This document shows positions 11,811-23,119 of a DNA stretch of 64,000 nt, in pieces. The stretch comes from Purpureocillium takamizusanense (taxonomy: Eukaryota > Ascomycota > Sordariomycetes > Hypocreales > Ophiocordycipitaceae), in contig NC_063075.1 of the NCBI RefSeq assembly GCF_022605165.1, positions 1,364,001-1,428,000 on the forward strand, given 5' to 3'. Position numbers and translations under genes: made by a program. How positions within the stretch are numbered: position 1 is the first letter of the stretch; the number at the start of each line of letters is the position of its first letter. The notes under the pieces are model-generated. The model saw only the letters and a list, made by a program, of their open reading frames with translations. It was not told the DNA's origin and did no database searches.

Positions 11811-13544
11811 CTACCACCTAGGTTCCGCCGTTTCATGCGCCGGCGTCTCAACCACATTTTTGTCTCCAAACGGGTTGTCGTCATCCTCGTCGTCGTCATC
11901 CTCGTCTGAATCGTCGTCGCGGCCGACAGGGGCGGGTCCGTCAGGGCGACGCGGCGGCCGCGGAGGGCCTGCGTGAGGGGCTGTCATGGCCTTGGGCTTC
12001 GTGTTGAGCGAGAGGCCGGACAGGTCGGGAGCGTGAGAAGACTGCGGTGACTGGACCTTGTCCTCCTGAGCCTTGAGAGTGGCCACTGTGTGGGATAGTC
12101 CGTTAGCCATGTACGCAACGCGAGAATCTGTGGCGGCGGCGAGGATACGGAGGAGGAAGGGCGTCTGTCTGTAACCCACTTCGGTACATGTGAGCCTGCT
12201 CGGCAAGTTCGTCGTCCGAGTCGCTGTCGGCGTCGATGGACTGATCCATTTGCTCAAAGGACATGAGGGCGTGTACAAGCTCATCATTGGCATGTAGCAG
12301 ACTTCCCAACCACTGCTCACTTTCCACCTGGTGAATCTGCAGTATAGCTTCCAGTCAGCATGACGCACACCAGTCAGAATGGCCAGCGACACTCGTCGAC
12401 ATGTCCGGGCGAGTCACTCACGTAGCGTAGTATCCTCCTACGGAGCTGCTTACAAGCCTCAAAGTGGTGCACGGCGACCTTATTGTCCGAGATGCGCTCA
12501 CGCTCACGATTGATGCTCTGCAGGGCGTTCATAAGGTTGGTCGAAGCGATGGACGACTCGGCGATGACCGATTTCATCTTCTCCTTCTCGGCCTCGAGAT
12601 TGAACGGCTTGCGCAGACCGCCCTTAGACTTGGACGACTTGTCCTTGCTCTTCTTCTTACCGCTGCCCCATCGAGAACTGTCGCTGGGCTTCAACGGGCC
12701 GTCACGATCCATAGCCGGGCCGATCTGAGGCACCCATGTGGCTGCTGACGACGAGGATGAGGATGCCCGGGCGGCCCGCCGTTCGGCTTCTTCCTCCTCG
12801 TCATCCTCGAAGGGGTTCTCAGTCTCCTGAATGACCTTGGAGCGCTCTTGCGTGACAGCAACCTTGCGCTTAGGCAGTTCCTATTTTGCGATGCGGTGTT
12901 AGCAGGTCGCGCTGACTCCTCTGGACGCCCACCTCTGGCAAAGCGGAGAGCGAGGAAAAGAAAGGAGAACAGCCAGCAGTAGGTAGAAAGCGGTCAGTCG
13001 CACCTTGTACAAGCGGGCGATGCGCTCGAGACCCGGCGTGGACGCATACTGGGACCACTCGCGGAACAGTTCGGTGCACTTCTTACGAACGACCGGGTCG
13101 GAGAGGTCCGAGGTGCCGCAGACGCGGAGGCGCTCGAGGAGGGGCTCGTCGGCGAAGCCACGCTGAAATACGGACCCGGCATTCTGAATGAGCCCGTCGA
13201 GCAGGACGAGGGCGCGGACCTGGCGGTGGACGTTGCCGTACTTGAGCTTCTTGCGGATGGCGCGGGCGGCCTCGGTCGGGCCCGATGCCTGCAGCTTGAT
13301 CACGTCGACGAGGTCGGGGATGCCGCTGAGGTCGTCCTCGCCGTACGACTCGGAGGTGAGGTTCTCGATGGTGACGGTGACCGCCGAGTAGGGTTTCTTC
13401 TGCGCGAGGGGGGAGGGGGAGGGCACCCGTGAGTGTTAGCCAACGTTGCCTGCAATGAAGGAAGGATGTACGAGATGTGCAGCTGACGATACTCCGAAGA
13501 AGTTCGAGCTATGCGGGAGAGGTGGTGCGTACCTGCGAAAACAT
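11811..13544 (-). CDS. lsb5: VHS and GAT domain adaptor of the Lsb5 type (446 aa)
   Basis: Five exons: 13544-13533, 13399-13004, 12880-12422, 12336-12180 and 12127-11811. The first exon codes only MFSQ, and exon 2 continues with KKPYSAVTV, the usual start of this family. Residues about 5-135 form a VHS domain (EDDLSGIPDLVDVIKLQASG, then the helical core RKKLKYGNVHRQVRAL). Residues about 200-300 form a GAT-like helical bundle. The tail is acidic. Two NPF tripeptides, in an ENPFEDDEEEE context and in DDDNPFGDKN near the C-terminus, can bind EH-domain endocytic proteins. In yeast, Lsb5 links Las17/WASP and the actin cytoskeleton to endocytic sorting at the plasma membrane. The last intron (12179-12128, 52 bases) is the least certain, since its donor is GTGGGT. 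Function is inferred from the family. Confidence 0.9.
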
Positions 13545-14909
13545 GACGGGCGAGTTGGTGAGGACAGGTCGTATGTATGTGTATACCACGTCGACCAACT
13601 CTTACTTTCTCGGAAGACTGATGCCTCCAATACGGTCAACATCGCGGTTCCAGCAGACGCCCTCTCGAAGCCTGACCCGAGCTCACCTCAAAGCAGTCAC
13701 ACGGAGCGCACTCTCGACCTGACAATCAGTGCAGCAGCCGGCAGACTTCCCACAAGGTCCCCCCAATTGTTCCCAGCTCGCGCAAGGCCTTCCCTTATCG
13801 AAATGCCGACTCCGCTGCTATCAAGAGCGAGCAAGCACCTCCCTCCCCGTCTGCACGTCCGGTGCGATCCGGGTCCGGTCGCAGTCGCAAGCCTCGGCCG
13901 AGGCGGGCTCCGGCTTCGAAATCGTGGTAGCGAGGACGATGAGCGAAAGGCGCGCGCGCCGCCGTACAGGCCGCAACCCCCCGTAGTGCGCGGTGGTCGT
14001 GCGGAGGGGCAGGGGAACCCGGACGAGCTGGGCGTGCGCAAGTCCGGTGCGCTTTGCTCGCTCTGTCGCAAAGAGGGTCGGTCACTGCTAGGTCTGGGCT
14101 GTTCTGGCGTAATGGACGGCGAGCTCCCTGTAGGTCGATCTGATCGTGGATACGGTTACGGCAGCGGCGGAGCTGACGATGGTGATGGCGACGAGAGTGA
14201 GAGAGACGGTGTCCGGGCGGCGAGCAGCAGCGAGGTAACGTAAAGAGGGGCGTGGTAAGGTGCGAGGTAAGCTGGGTGGTCGGTACTGGCCCTGCTGGTG
14301 TCGTGTCGTGTCGTATCGTATGTCACTGGCGCTGGTGCCGCTTGATCGACCGACCCGTGACTGACATGTGCCTTGGCGTGTTGATGCGGGGGGGGAGGCT
14401 GTAACTGGCGATGCTGATACACGAAGTATGGGGGGGAGGAGCTGGAAGCTTGAGGAATTATGGCGGGGCAGTAGCAGCAGCCCCCCTCTACATTGACGTA
14501 ACTCGCCAACAAGCTATGTACCTACCCACGCTACCAAAGGCAAAGGGGTCGTGAATCCACCGTGGCATGATTTTAGACACTTATTGGTACGTAGTTACTT
14601 GTAGGCTAAATACAATACATATGCACCTCTGTCAACGTCTTTCATGCGAAGTTAATCACAGATTGAAGACACATCACACATGGCTCCGCTGAGTCTCTGC
14701 ATCGCACATGAGATGGCGGCCAGATTGATGAGCGCTCACATTGGTTGATTAGAGAACCATGCTGCATCATGCCTATATGTCCAAAACTCCGATGCCATGC
14801 TCACTTCGTCTAGTCCTCAAATATCTCATGGACAGCGCAAAAGATGCCACCGTCAGCGCTAACGCGCACGCCACGTCCGCCAATACCCGCCTGGCATCTA
14901 TATATCTAC
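13545..14909. other. Intergenic: lsb5 promoter and NRAMP 3' side
   Basis: No supportable gene. The left half is GC-rich, in keeping with a promoter and leader for the leftward lsb5-type gene. Past about 14510 the sequence becomes more AT-rich and probably holds the 3' untranslated region of the NRAMP gene, with several AATACA/TAAATA-like words near 14605. Confidence 0.5.
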
Positions 14910-16693
14910 TCACGCCTTGCCCAATCCCAGGAGCACCAGGTTCGCAACGTTCATAACCACAATGACGAGCCACACCAGCAACCCAGCAACAGTCAGCCAC
15001 CATGGGTTCGACATGTCGATGCCTCCCGGAAGGGAGACGCTGCCAGTGATCGGTCGCCCTTCGTCGTCGGACTCGAGCATGTACCGCGCCATGCCCGGCT
15101 GAACCGTCATAAAACGGCTCCGGGCCGTGAAATAGATCAAAGGCAGCGTGACAAACGGCAACACGCTGCTGAGCACCACCTGCGATCCTGTCAGGGCAGC
15201 ATTCAACCCTGGCCGCCCCACCGCAGCAGCAATGACGACCGACGGCACGATGCTGATGGATCGCGTGACAAGCCGTCGCAGCCAAGGCTTCAGCTTCCAA
15301 CGCAGCGCTCCCTCGCTCACCATCTGTCCCGCGATCGTGCACACGATACCAGCCGAGATACCCGACAGAAGCAAGGCCAACGCAAAGATGGTCCCCACCG
15401 CCGGTGAGATGCTCTTGGAAAGCAGGTCGTGGATGCCAAAGATGTCGGCGTTGAGGGCGTCCGGGTTCTGGTACAGCGAGGCACCGGCGACGATGAGAAT
15501 GGCCGAGTTGACGAACAGTGCAAATGTGAAGAGTGACAACCCAACCTCCGTGATGGAATACTTGAGCGAATGTTTGATGGCGGCATGCGATGGCAGGTAC
15601 GTGGGCTTGTCGTACCCATCGGTGGTAGACGACGCCGCAGATACAGGCTCCTGGGGCAGAAGACCATGCCTCGCGTCGTATTCTCGCAGACGTGGCTGGA
15701 CGATACCAGATCCGAGGAAAAGGCTATGAGGCATGACGGTGGCGCCGAGGATGCCACATGCTTGATACAGGCTGGGAGCTATCAGTATGAACCCTGAGTA
15801 AACAAGAAAGCCTCCACGTACCCTTCAGACTCGACCAAAGCGCTCGAGGGCAGGTAGCCCTTGAAGACGGTTCCCACGCTCGTCTCCTGGATCATGGAAA
15901 GCTCGATGCAGAAGCAGACAACGACACCCAGGACGAGCAGGCACACAAACGCCTCAAACAGCCGAAGTCCCTTCATGGACCCATCGGGCCGGTAGAAGAA
16001 CAGAATGGCCATGACGTCAAGAATAGACAGCGCACAGCCCGCGACGAGGGGCAGCTTGGGAATGAGGAGGTTCAGCGCGATGGCGGTGCCAATAACCTCA
16101 GCAAGGTCGGTTGCGATGATTGCAATTTCGGCGAGCGCATAGAGGGTGTAGTTGAGCCATCGCGGCAGGTAGACGCGGCACATGGAGGAAAGATCCAGGC
16201 CGGTGATGGTGCCGAGCTGGATAGCGAGGCTTTGCAGCAGGATGGCGAAGACGTTGCTGAGAAGAACCACGAACAAGAGCTTGTACTGGTACGACGCACC
16301 GGCGGCGATGTCCGTGGCATAGTTGCCCGGATCAACTGTCGCGTCTGTCAGAAAACCAAAGTCTCGTCACCGGCGTGCGACAACCAGACGAGATGTCGGA
16401 TCACCCATGGGTGTAGTATTGGGGGGAGACGCACTGTACGCCACGGAAATCATGAAGCCGGGGCCGATGAACTTGGAAAAGGCGAGAGCCAAATGCTTCG
16501 TCTTTTCGAGCGCCGTCTTGGCCTTTTCGGCGCCGTTGCGTCTGAAGGCGGCGGTTCGCAACAACACCACCTCTGCCTGATCCTTGCTGGTGGGTCGTTG
16601 CTCGACTCCCTCCACGACAGGCCGGATACCATCGCTGCTCCCGGCCTCCGCCGTCGCGAGGCTCACGCCCGTGGACCTGCCCGGCTGTCCCAT
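14910..16693 (-). CDS. NRAMP-family divalent metal (Mn/Fe) transporter (544 aa)
   Basis: Three exons: 16693-16435, 16335-15822 and 15771-14910. The two introns (99 and 50 bases) fall in phases 1 and 2, and both joins restore conserved sequence. NRAMP proteins are proton-coupled importers of Mn2+, Fe2+ and related metals. Both metal-site signatures are present: DPGN in the first membrane helix (residues 88-91, rebuilt across intron 1) and MPH in helix six (271-273, just after intron 2). About eleven hydrophobic segments can be seen. The ~60-residue N-terminal cytosolic tail is polar, and the protein ends GLGKA. The stop TGA overlaps a good donor word (GTGAGT), so a small extra 3' exon cannot be excluded. 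The sequence does not show whether this matches yeast Smf1, Smf2 (endosomal) or Smf3 (vacuolar). Confidence 0.93.
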
Positions 16694-18474
16694 GGTTGGA
16701 AAAAAAAAAGGTGCGTTCCGTTCGACCTCTTGGCCGCTCAGCAAAACACTCGATCCTCAAATACCCCGTCGCACGTGTCCATGAGCGGCGCTGCTGATAC
16801 AGAAACCGTGTGTAAGTCTGTGACGCACAACCCGCGCGGGCGTGGTGGGCATGGATGCCGTCCGACCGATGAAGCGAGCTGTGAAACCACAAAGCAAGAG
16901 TTGTCGTCGACGAGGAACGCTGCCAAGACGCCGCCGCCGCGCTATGCAGGTGTCAGAATGACTGGGCCCGACCGTTGAAGAAAGTGTGTTGCGGGAGAGA
17001 AGGCGTTGAAGAAGATCCCAAGTCGGCGGGCAATGACGGCCTTATTTCAGTCCAACTGCCGGTGTCCGAGACGGGGGTGTGTGGGTGGGAGGGGCCCGAG
17101 GAAGAAAAAGAAAAAGAAAAGCCGATGTCGTCGTCCCTTTGACGCATTCGTGGTGCTTGCTCTTTCCTAAACTGGAGCGCTTCCGAGTGCACCCGATCGC
17201 GGCCTGTTCCACAGGGGCGCTAAGCTGGCCACTGATGAGCAGCGTCGTGAGGCTTGGGCCTTTGCAACTGGGTTTTTTTTTCTAGCTTTATTAGCCTCCC
17301 TGGGCCGGTTCGTGCGCAGCGCAGCCGGTACGAGGGCAATCGTTCCTGGGGGAGAGGGAGGAGTGGATGAGGGGGGGCGCTGCGGAAAACAGCCATGCCG
17401 TCCACCCGAAACTCCCAAGACTCGACGTCGGGGATGCCCTCCGCCCAAAAGATCAACAACTTCTATGCCCCGGCGCAGATCCACCCTCGGTCTGGCAGCG
17501 ACGCCCAGCACGGACCGACATCCGGCTTGGCCATCTATCTGCACGGCAGCACGGGCACCGTCTCTCTCGCTCATCCGCGCATGGCGCCGTGCCCGCCCCG
17601 CCATCCCTCCCCCGCGCGAGCTGCCGGATGCTTGATCCGTCCACTGATCGACCACCCAGGGAGTTGCGTAGACAGCAGCCAGTCGCATTGGCTGCTCTTA
17701 GGTTCTTGCAAGATAGCTAAGCGGGTTCTGCAAAGAGGCACCAACAACCAAGAGACGTCTACTAAGCCATATGGACGATGTCAGGGCCGCCCAACGGTGA
17801 CAGCTGCCTGACGGCACTTCTGCGACCGCAGCGATGGCTTCGACAGAGACCCGAGTCCATCATCATACGAGGACGCGCCAGCGCCCATCACTTTCGGGCA
17901 ATGACCCGCCCCCCTTGCGGACGACAAACCGTCTTCGCCCGGTTCAGTGGAGCCTCGCGGCAGACAATTGCCGCCCGCAACAACAACGGTGGCCGTCGGC
18001 ATCACAAAGACATGATGCACCCTAGGGCATCCGTGCAGCTTCGCTTATCACCTACAATGCAACTCCCGTCGTATTCACACATTCTGTTTTACTGAGGTGG
18101 TGATGCACGTGCTTCCCCCCTGCGCCAAAGAAAAATAAAGCTGTCGGACTGGTTGATGTCGACGATGCCTCCCCGCCCCAAAACTCCTGGCACAAGCCTG
18201 TTGAAAGGCCCTCGCGATCACGAATGGCAGCTTCCCTCCCCCTCTCCCCCCACTACCGCGCATCGCAAGGCTTCCACCCAAACGACAACCGGTGCACTGC
18301 CTCACCTCCAAGACAGAGGAAGACACGCTGCGCCCCAGATAGTAGTCTGCGTGTCGCTGTCGGGACGCTTCCCCGGCGAGCTCCTCCTCTTTCTTCTCAT
18401 ACTCGATGGATCTCCCCTTCTTCCCCCTTCTTCCCCCTTCTTCCCAAGCAGCCCTCGTCGCCGCCCCCCGCCCT
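16694..18474. other. Intergenic: NRAMP promoter and opi3 3' side
   Basis: No supportable gene. The ATG of the NRAMP gene is preceded on its own strand by a T-rich tract. A second T run lies near 17273-17281. Pyrimidine-rich sequence occupies 18220-18470, next to the opi3 stop codon. The open frames here are overlapping antisense pairs without family resemblance. Confidence 0.5.
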
Positions 18475-19491
18475 TTACTTCTGCTTCTTGCCCGCTGCCC
18501 GCTCCCGCTCCCGCTCCCGCTTCGCGTAGATGCCCGCCGTGAACGGGTCCTCGTACCGCAGAGCCAGGACGTACACGACAAACACCCACGCCGTGAGCAG
18601 CAGGCCCGCGGGCTTGCCGAACAGCAGTGCCGTGCCGAGAAAGCTCATGGTCGAGCCCCAGTACATGGGCGCGGCGCACACGTTGAACGGGAACCCCGTC
18701 ACCATTTCGTCCATGAGGATGCCAAAGTAATCGCCTAGGAACGTGCCCGTGATGCCCAGCGCCCACGTCGACGACACCACGAGCACGTTACCCGCGATCA
18801 ACAGTGTGTACGCCGCCGCCTGCGACGGCAGGCTCAGCAGCAGCGGGTGCGACGGCTGCTCTTGGATCGCCGTCTTGTAGAGGTAGTCGCGCACCATGCC
18901 CAGCGAGAAGATGGTCGCCGCGAGGGCGTAGCACGCCGTGCGCGACTTGCCCCCGAACAGGTTCGTCAGGATCTTGTTGTGGTATTCTACAGCCGGGTCA
19001 GAGATGCTCTCCGAGCTTTTTTTTTCTCTTGGTCTTCTCCTCTTTTTTTTCACTATTCGACTGCTCGTTTCGTGGGTCTATCCAGGAGGGACCGAAGAGG
19101 GGGTTCTATGGGGAGCTCGAACCTTGACGGGCCACGATGCTGGAGGAGCGTCAAGTTAGCTGGGGCACTTCATTCTCTCCTTGGGGCCGGCAGACTGCGC
19201 ACAGTACCGGTACCAGTGCGTGCAGGGACGGGCGGTCGGGTAACATGCAACTCACTTCCAGAACAGCGGGTTAAACGCAATCGAGCACGCAGACACTGCA
19301 CCGAGGCCACAACAAACGCCGCATTAGACACCAATCGCGCAGCAACGCAACAACGCGCGCCAGCCGCCGCCCCGACGGGAGAGAAAAGTTCCGTCGACGC
19401 AGCGGCAAGGCGTCTTGGGTCAAGACTCACCCAGCAAGCTGGTCTTGTCGAAGTCGACATAGGCGGCGACGTCACTTGCGATTGACGCCAT
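18475..19491 (-). CDS. opi3: Phospholipid methyltransferase, Opi3/PEM2 type (209 aa)
   Basis: Four exons: 19491-19431, 19295-19256, 19139-19123 and 18986-18475. Exons 2 and 3 are only 40 and 17 bases, and the joins rebuild the family sequence AFNPLFWNIVARQEYHNKI. Opi3 carries out the last methylations in making phosphatidylcholine from phosphatidylethanolamine, using S-adenosylmethionine, in the ER membrane. Four hydrophobic segments are visible. The conserved GTFLGDYFGIL and FNVCAAPMYWGSTMSFLG stretches form the methyltransferase core, and RYEDPF lies near the end. The C-terminus is a charged KRERERER run ending KKQK, which fits a KKxx ER-retrieval signal. The donor of intron 3 is a weak GTTCGA. 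Length matches the family (about 200 aa). Confidence 0.93.
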
Positions 19492-20350
19492 GGCGAACGG
19501 GGCACGCGTTGGTCAAGCGCCCAACAAGAAGAAAGACCGGAAAGGCACCCGAAGCGAGCCGTTCCTGCAGTTGCGCGGGGGCCAGGCAGGGAGAAAAAGG
19601 AAGACAAGCTGCAGTCACGGCCAATTGATCACCAGGCGGCGAGATCACGGTATGGTCACGGCGTGGATGTAGCTTCACGGAGCTCGACGAAACGTGGTGC
19701 TGTCCTGTTTTTGTGCGAGAATAAAACGAGGCCCGGGGTCGCCCAAGTGCCCGCCGATAGCGTCTTACAGTGGAGGGACACAACCCAGATCCAGGTTGCC
19801 CAAGCAGCGTCATAAAAGGTACTTCGTCCCGCCGAGCTCGACGGCAAGGATCCATTGGAATGGAGTCCGACGCTAGCCCTGGCGCTTCGGAGGGGTGTCC
19901 ATGCGACCGGTGCGGTGCGGGGGGTTCTGCCGCCGCTCGAGTCACCTGAAAGACCCGCGTGCCAGCCATGGGAACATGGGAAATGTCGCCCACCACGCTC
20001 CCTCAACCGATGCTATGCCGCGACGCCGAGGCTCAAGACGACGGGCAGGTGATGCTTCCATTGCCATCCCTTCCACGTTCATCGGCAAATTATCCAATAT
20101 TAGGTCCTGCGACTGGGTATTTTATTCTGTAAAGGTGGTGACGATGCCTGCCACCCGCACCGTCACGGCGCATTGCCGGCTCGCCTCTCCAGCTCAAAGA
20201 CGGCCGGACTGAGGCAGCCCCGAGGCCAAGGTATCAAAAACATGGACTATACGTACACAGCCAAGGTGCCTAGGCTTGAATCGCTTTATGACAACATGCC
20301 GTCATAAGGGTTTGGTCATTAAGTCGTGCCGGCCTCGCCGTAGTTGCGGC
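19492..20350. other. Intergenic: opi3 promoter and rxt2 3' side
   Basis: No gene seen. The part nearest 19492 is the opi3 promoter. The more AT-rich part at about 20090-20330 is the likely rxt2 3' end. Confidence 0.5.
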
Positions 20351-21996
20351 TCACTGCCGACGGTTTCGAGTCTTCTTGCCCGTTGTCGTCGTATCCTCTT
20401 CCTCTTCGTCCTGGCCCTTTTTGAGGTCCTCTGACAGGCCCCATTCCTCTTTGTCGTACCAATCCTCTCCGTCTGACATGTCCCGATTAGGACCACAGTG
20501 CGCCTCGGCCTTGGCCCAGTGCAGCACGTCCTTCCGCAGCCGCTCGGCTTTCAGCAGACCCTGGTAGAGCCTCGAAGTCCCGCGGCAAATCTCCTCTTGC
20601 TTTTGTACATAGAGCGCGAGAAGCCTCCTGATATCCTCTGCTTCATTCTCCGGTAGACCGACGTCCCGGTCCCGCGTGGCCCCGCCCGGCGGCTGGAACA
20701 TGGGATGTATGAACGGCAGCACTGAATCATCCAAGGCTGCCAATACTCCGTTGCCCACATTACCAACATTCAGTCGCTCGCCCGACGCGGCATTGGCATC
20801 GCCCATTGCCACATCGCCAGAGCCCTCTGCGGCTTGTGTGTCGTGCTCGGTCTTCTTTGACTTCTTGCTGTCACTGGGTATCTTCTCGCCATTGTCCGCC
20901 CCATTGCGCTTCTCCGAAGTTCCATTTCGAGCTTCCACCTCCTTCCGAGCGTCGGGAGGTCCATCCTTTCCGCTCTGTTGCTTATCATCGGAGCCCTCTG
21001 GCTTCGACTCATTGACAGCCTTGTCTTCAGAGGGGACGTCTGTCATGGATAGGTCGGCATCTTGCGACGTCTCTATTGTTGACTTTAGATCGACAGAGCC
21101 CAAACCATTGTCGCCAGTAGCCTGGCCATCCGGTCTATGGCCATTTGGCGTACCGAGATGTGGTGATCTCGCGCCATTGGCTCTTCTCAAGGAGAGCAGA
21201 TGGCGAGCGACGACATCGTCCGAGTATAGGTTCAGGTCGTTCGGACCGATCATCTTTTCGCAAGGCATCCAGTTGCCGTCGCCGCAGAGCGCCGTCCACA
21301 TATATCTGACCCTCCACAGGGATTTGTTTTCCTTTTGCGTCATAGCGCTGCTCTGTTGAACCAAGTCTGTGAGGGTCTGCGAGACGAAAGGCTTCGAAAG
21401 TGTCGAGTGGGTAGGTAGGTCAATCGAGGCAGTCAGGGGCGCCAGAATATCTGCCAGTCATTAGGCTGTGCCCACAAGCTTGTGATGCAAGCAAAGGAAC
21501 ACTCACGTTCCAACCGCACGTTGGCGTACGGATTGAGCTCCGCAGCCGTCGCCTCGGCCTCTTCTACCTGCTCATCGTCGTCCTCGCTATTGACCTCGTA
21601 CCCCTCATCGTCAACTAGTGGAGCGTTTCGATGAATTATGGTCCTCCTGACACCAGCATAGTCGATTGCCTGAGAACTGGTTAATTGGCTGAGGCATGGG
21701 GGCGCGGGTCTGCTGCCGCGAACTGCCGCGTGACAAACGCACCTCTCTGTAGAAACTCGGTCCGTCGGTCGGCGCCAGCTGTCCCTGACGTGCAAATCGT
21801 GCTCGCTTCTTGAGCTTGTTGCCGCGATTGCCGTGGTTCTCGATCTCGGAGTCGGAGTCGGATTCTGCAGAGGGAAGAGGCTAAGTGGGCTGTTACCAGG
21901 GCGAGGCGCGGGGAACAAAGTACCATAAGCCTTCCTCTTGAAGGCCTTCTTCATGCCGGCTATCGTCTCGGCGAACAGAATCTGCTGGGAGGCCAT
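20351..21996 (-). CDS. rxt2: Rxt2-like subunit of the Rpd3L histone deacetylase complex (485 aa)
   Basis: Four exons: 21996-21924, 21864-21743, 21669-21507 and 21450-20351. The start MASQQILFAETIAGMKKAFK leads into an acidic/basic linker (ESDSDSEIENHGNRGNKLKK) and then the Rxt2 N-terminal domain (about residues 50-180). That domain holds IDYAGVRRTIIHRNAP, ELNPYANVRLEHILAPL and LWRVRYMWTALCGDGNWMPCEKM. A long low-complexity middle rich in S/D/K/E follows, then a conserved helical segment near residues 390-450, then an acidic tail. In yeast, Rxt2 is a structural subunit of the large Rpd3 complex, which acts in the nucleus in transcriptional repression. The exon joins close exactly and recreate conserved sequence. 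Function is inferred from the family. Confidence 0.9.
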
Positions 21997-23119
21997 GGTG
22001 GGAGAAGCTGCGGCCTGAGGCCACAGAAGAGAAGGTCGAGAGGGGGAGTCAACGGGCTTCCCGCCGACACGCGGCGAGGTGGAAGACGGTGGCCTGGAGG
22101 GGAAAGACGAGACGCTCAAAGTAGCTTGAAGGCTTGGTGCTGGGGTAGCGGAGCTTCTGCGCGGCGCGTCGGCCGCTTGTGCAAGGCGTGCCGAGACTGG
22201 CGATCGATTGTGGTGGTGAAAACTGGTCGGAATGGGAGAGAGCTGCACGAGGGAGCCAGGCAGAGCAGGCGAGGCGAGCGAGGCTGGGCCTGTTCTGGCT
22301 TGGGCTGTGGCTGCCCACCTGCCCTGTCCCGGTCACCCAGTCTCGCCCACCAATGGCCGTCCGAGGCACGGCGCCAATTTTTGCCGACTCCGGAGTGCCT
22401 AATCAGCCGTGGTTTAACCGTAGCACTACGTCACACACCAGATGTTAAAGAAGCATGGTTCAGTAGTGACTTGTACCTATTTACGACAAATTGTTGTTAA
22501 TTATGCCACAGCAAATAAGATGGAAGAATCAGGGTCGGATGAGAACGACACACGGTAGTGAATTGCACACACAGAAATATACGAAACTAACTCCAGACAT
22601 TCCGACTGCGCTTAAGACAAGGCGAATCCATAAGCGAGTTAAGAATCATGGCCGATAATACAGGGTAGGCCTAGTTTCGACCAACGGTGTGTCGAAATCG
22701 CCTTATTCACAATCCCACCGAAATACATCAATCAGGGTAGTGAACTCATACCTTAATGTCTTGCTAAGAGACTCATTATCAGTGTTTGGCTGTCTTTCCA
22801 GGCTCCGGAGCTGATCTATGGGCGGAAGCAAGTAAGTTTCCCATCTCGCTCGGCTCACTACTTGCATAGCAACGCAGTATATAGTCCACACTCTCTGTGG
22901 GCTTTCGCCACATTGCCCCCGTCATCAACGATCGTGCTAGCATCCAACCTATGTTACAGAAAGATTTAAAACTACGCTTGACATGTGCTTGGCAACAACT
23001 TGATCGCACGAAAGGAAAGCTCTCATCTGGTATTGCGAATCATTCAAAGCTGACAACTACGATGTCAGTCAATATTAAGGCTGCATAAGCGCACCAAGAT
23101 AGACAGTGGTTGGGAATAC
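21997..23119. other. Intergenic: rxt2 promoter, then a more AT-rich stretch
   Basis: The first ~430 bases are GC-rich promoter sequence for rxt2. From about 22430 to 23060 the sequence turns noticeably more AT-rich than its surroundings. It has only short open frames (62 and 76 codons on the minus strand), whose products I do not recognise. It could be the 3' untranslated region of the GH3-GNAT gene or a decayed insertion. Confidence 0.45.

Noticed and set aside
20676..21359. 227-codon plus-strand frame
   Set aside because: It is an antisense shadow of rxt2 exon 4.
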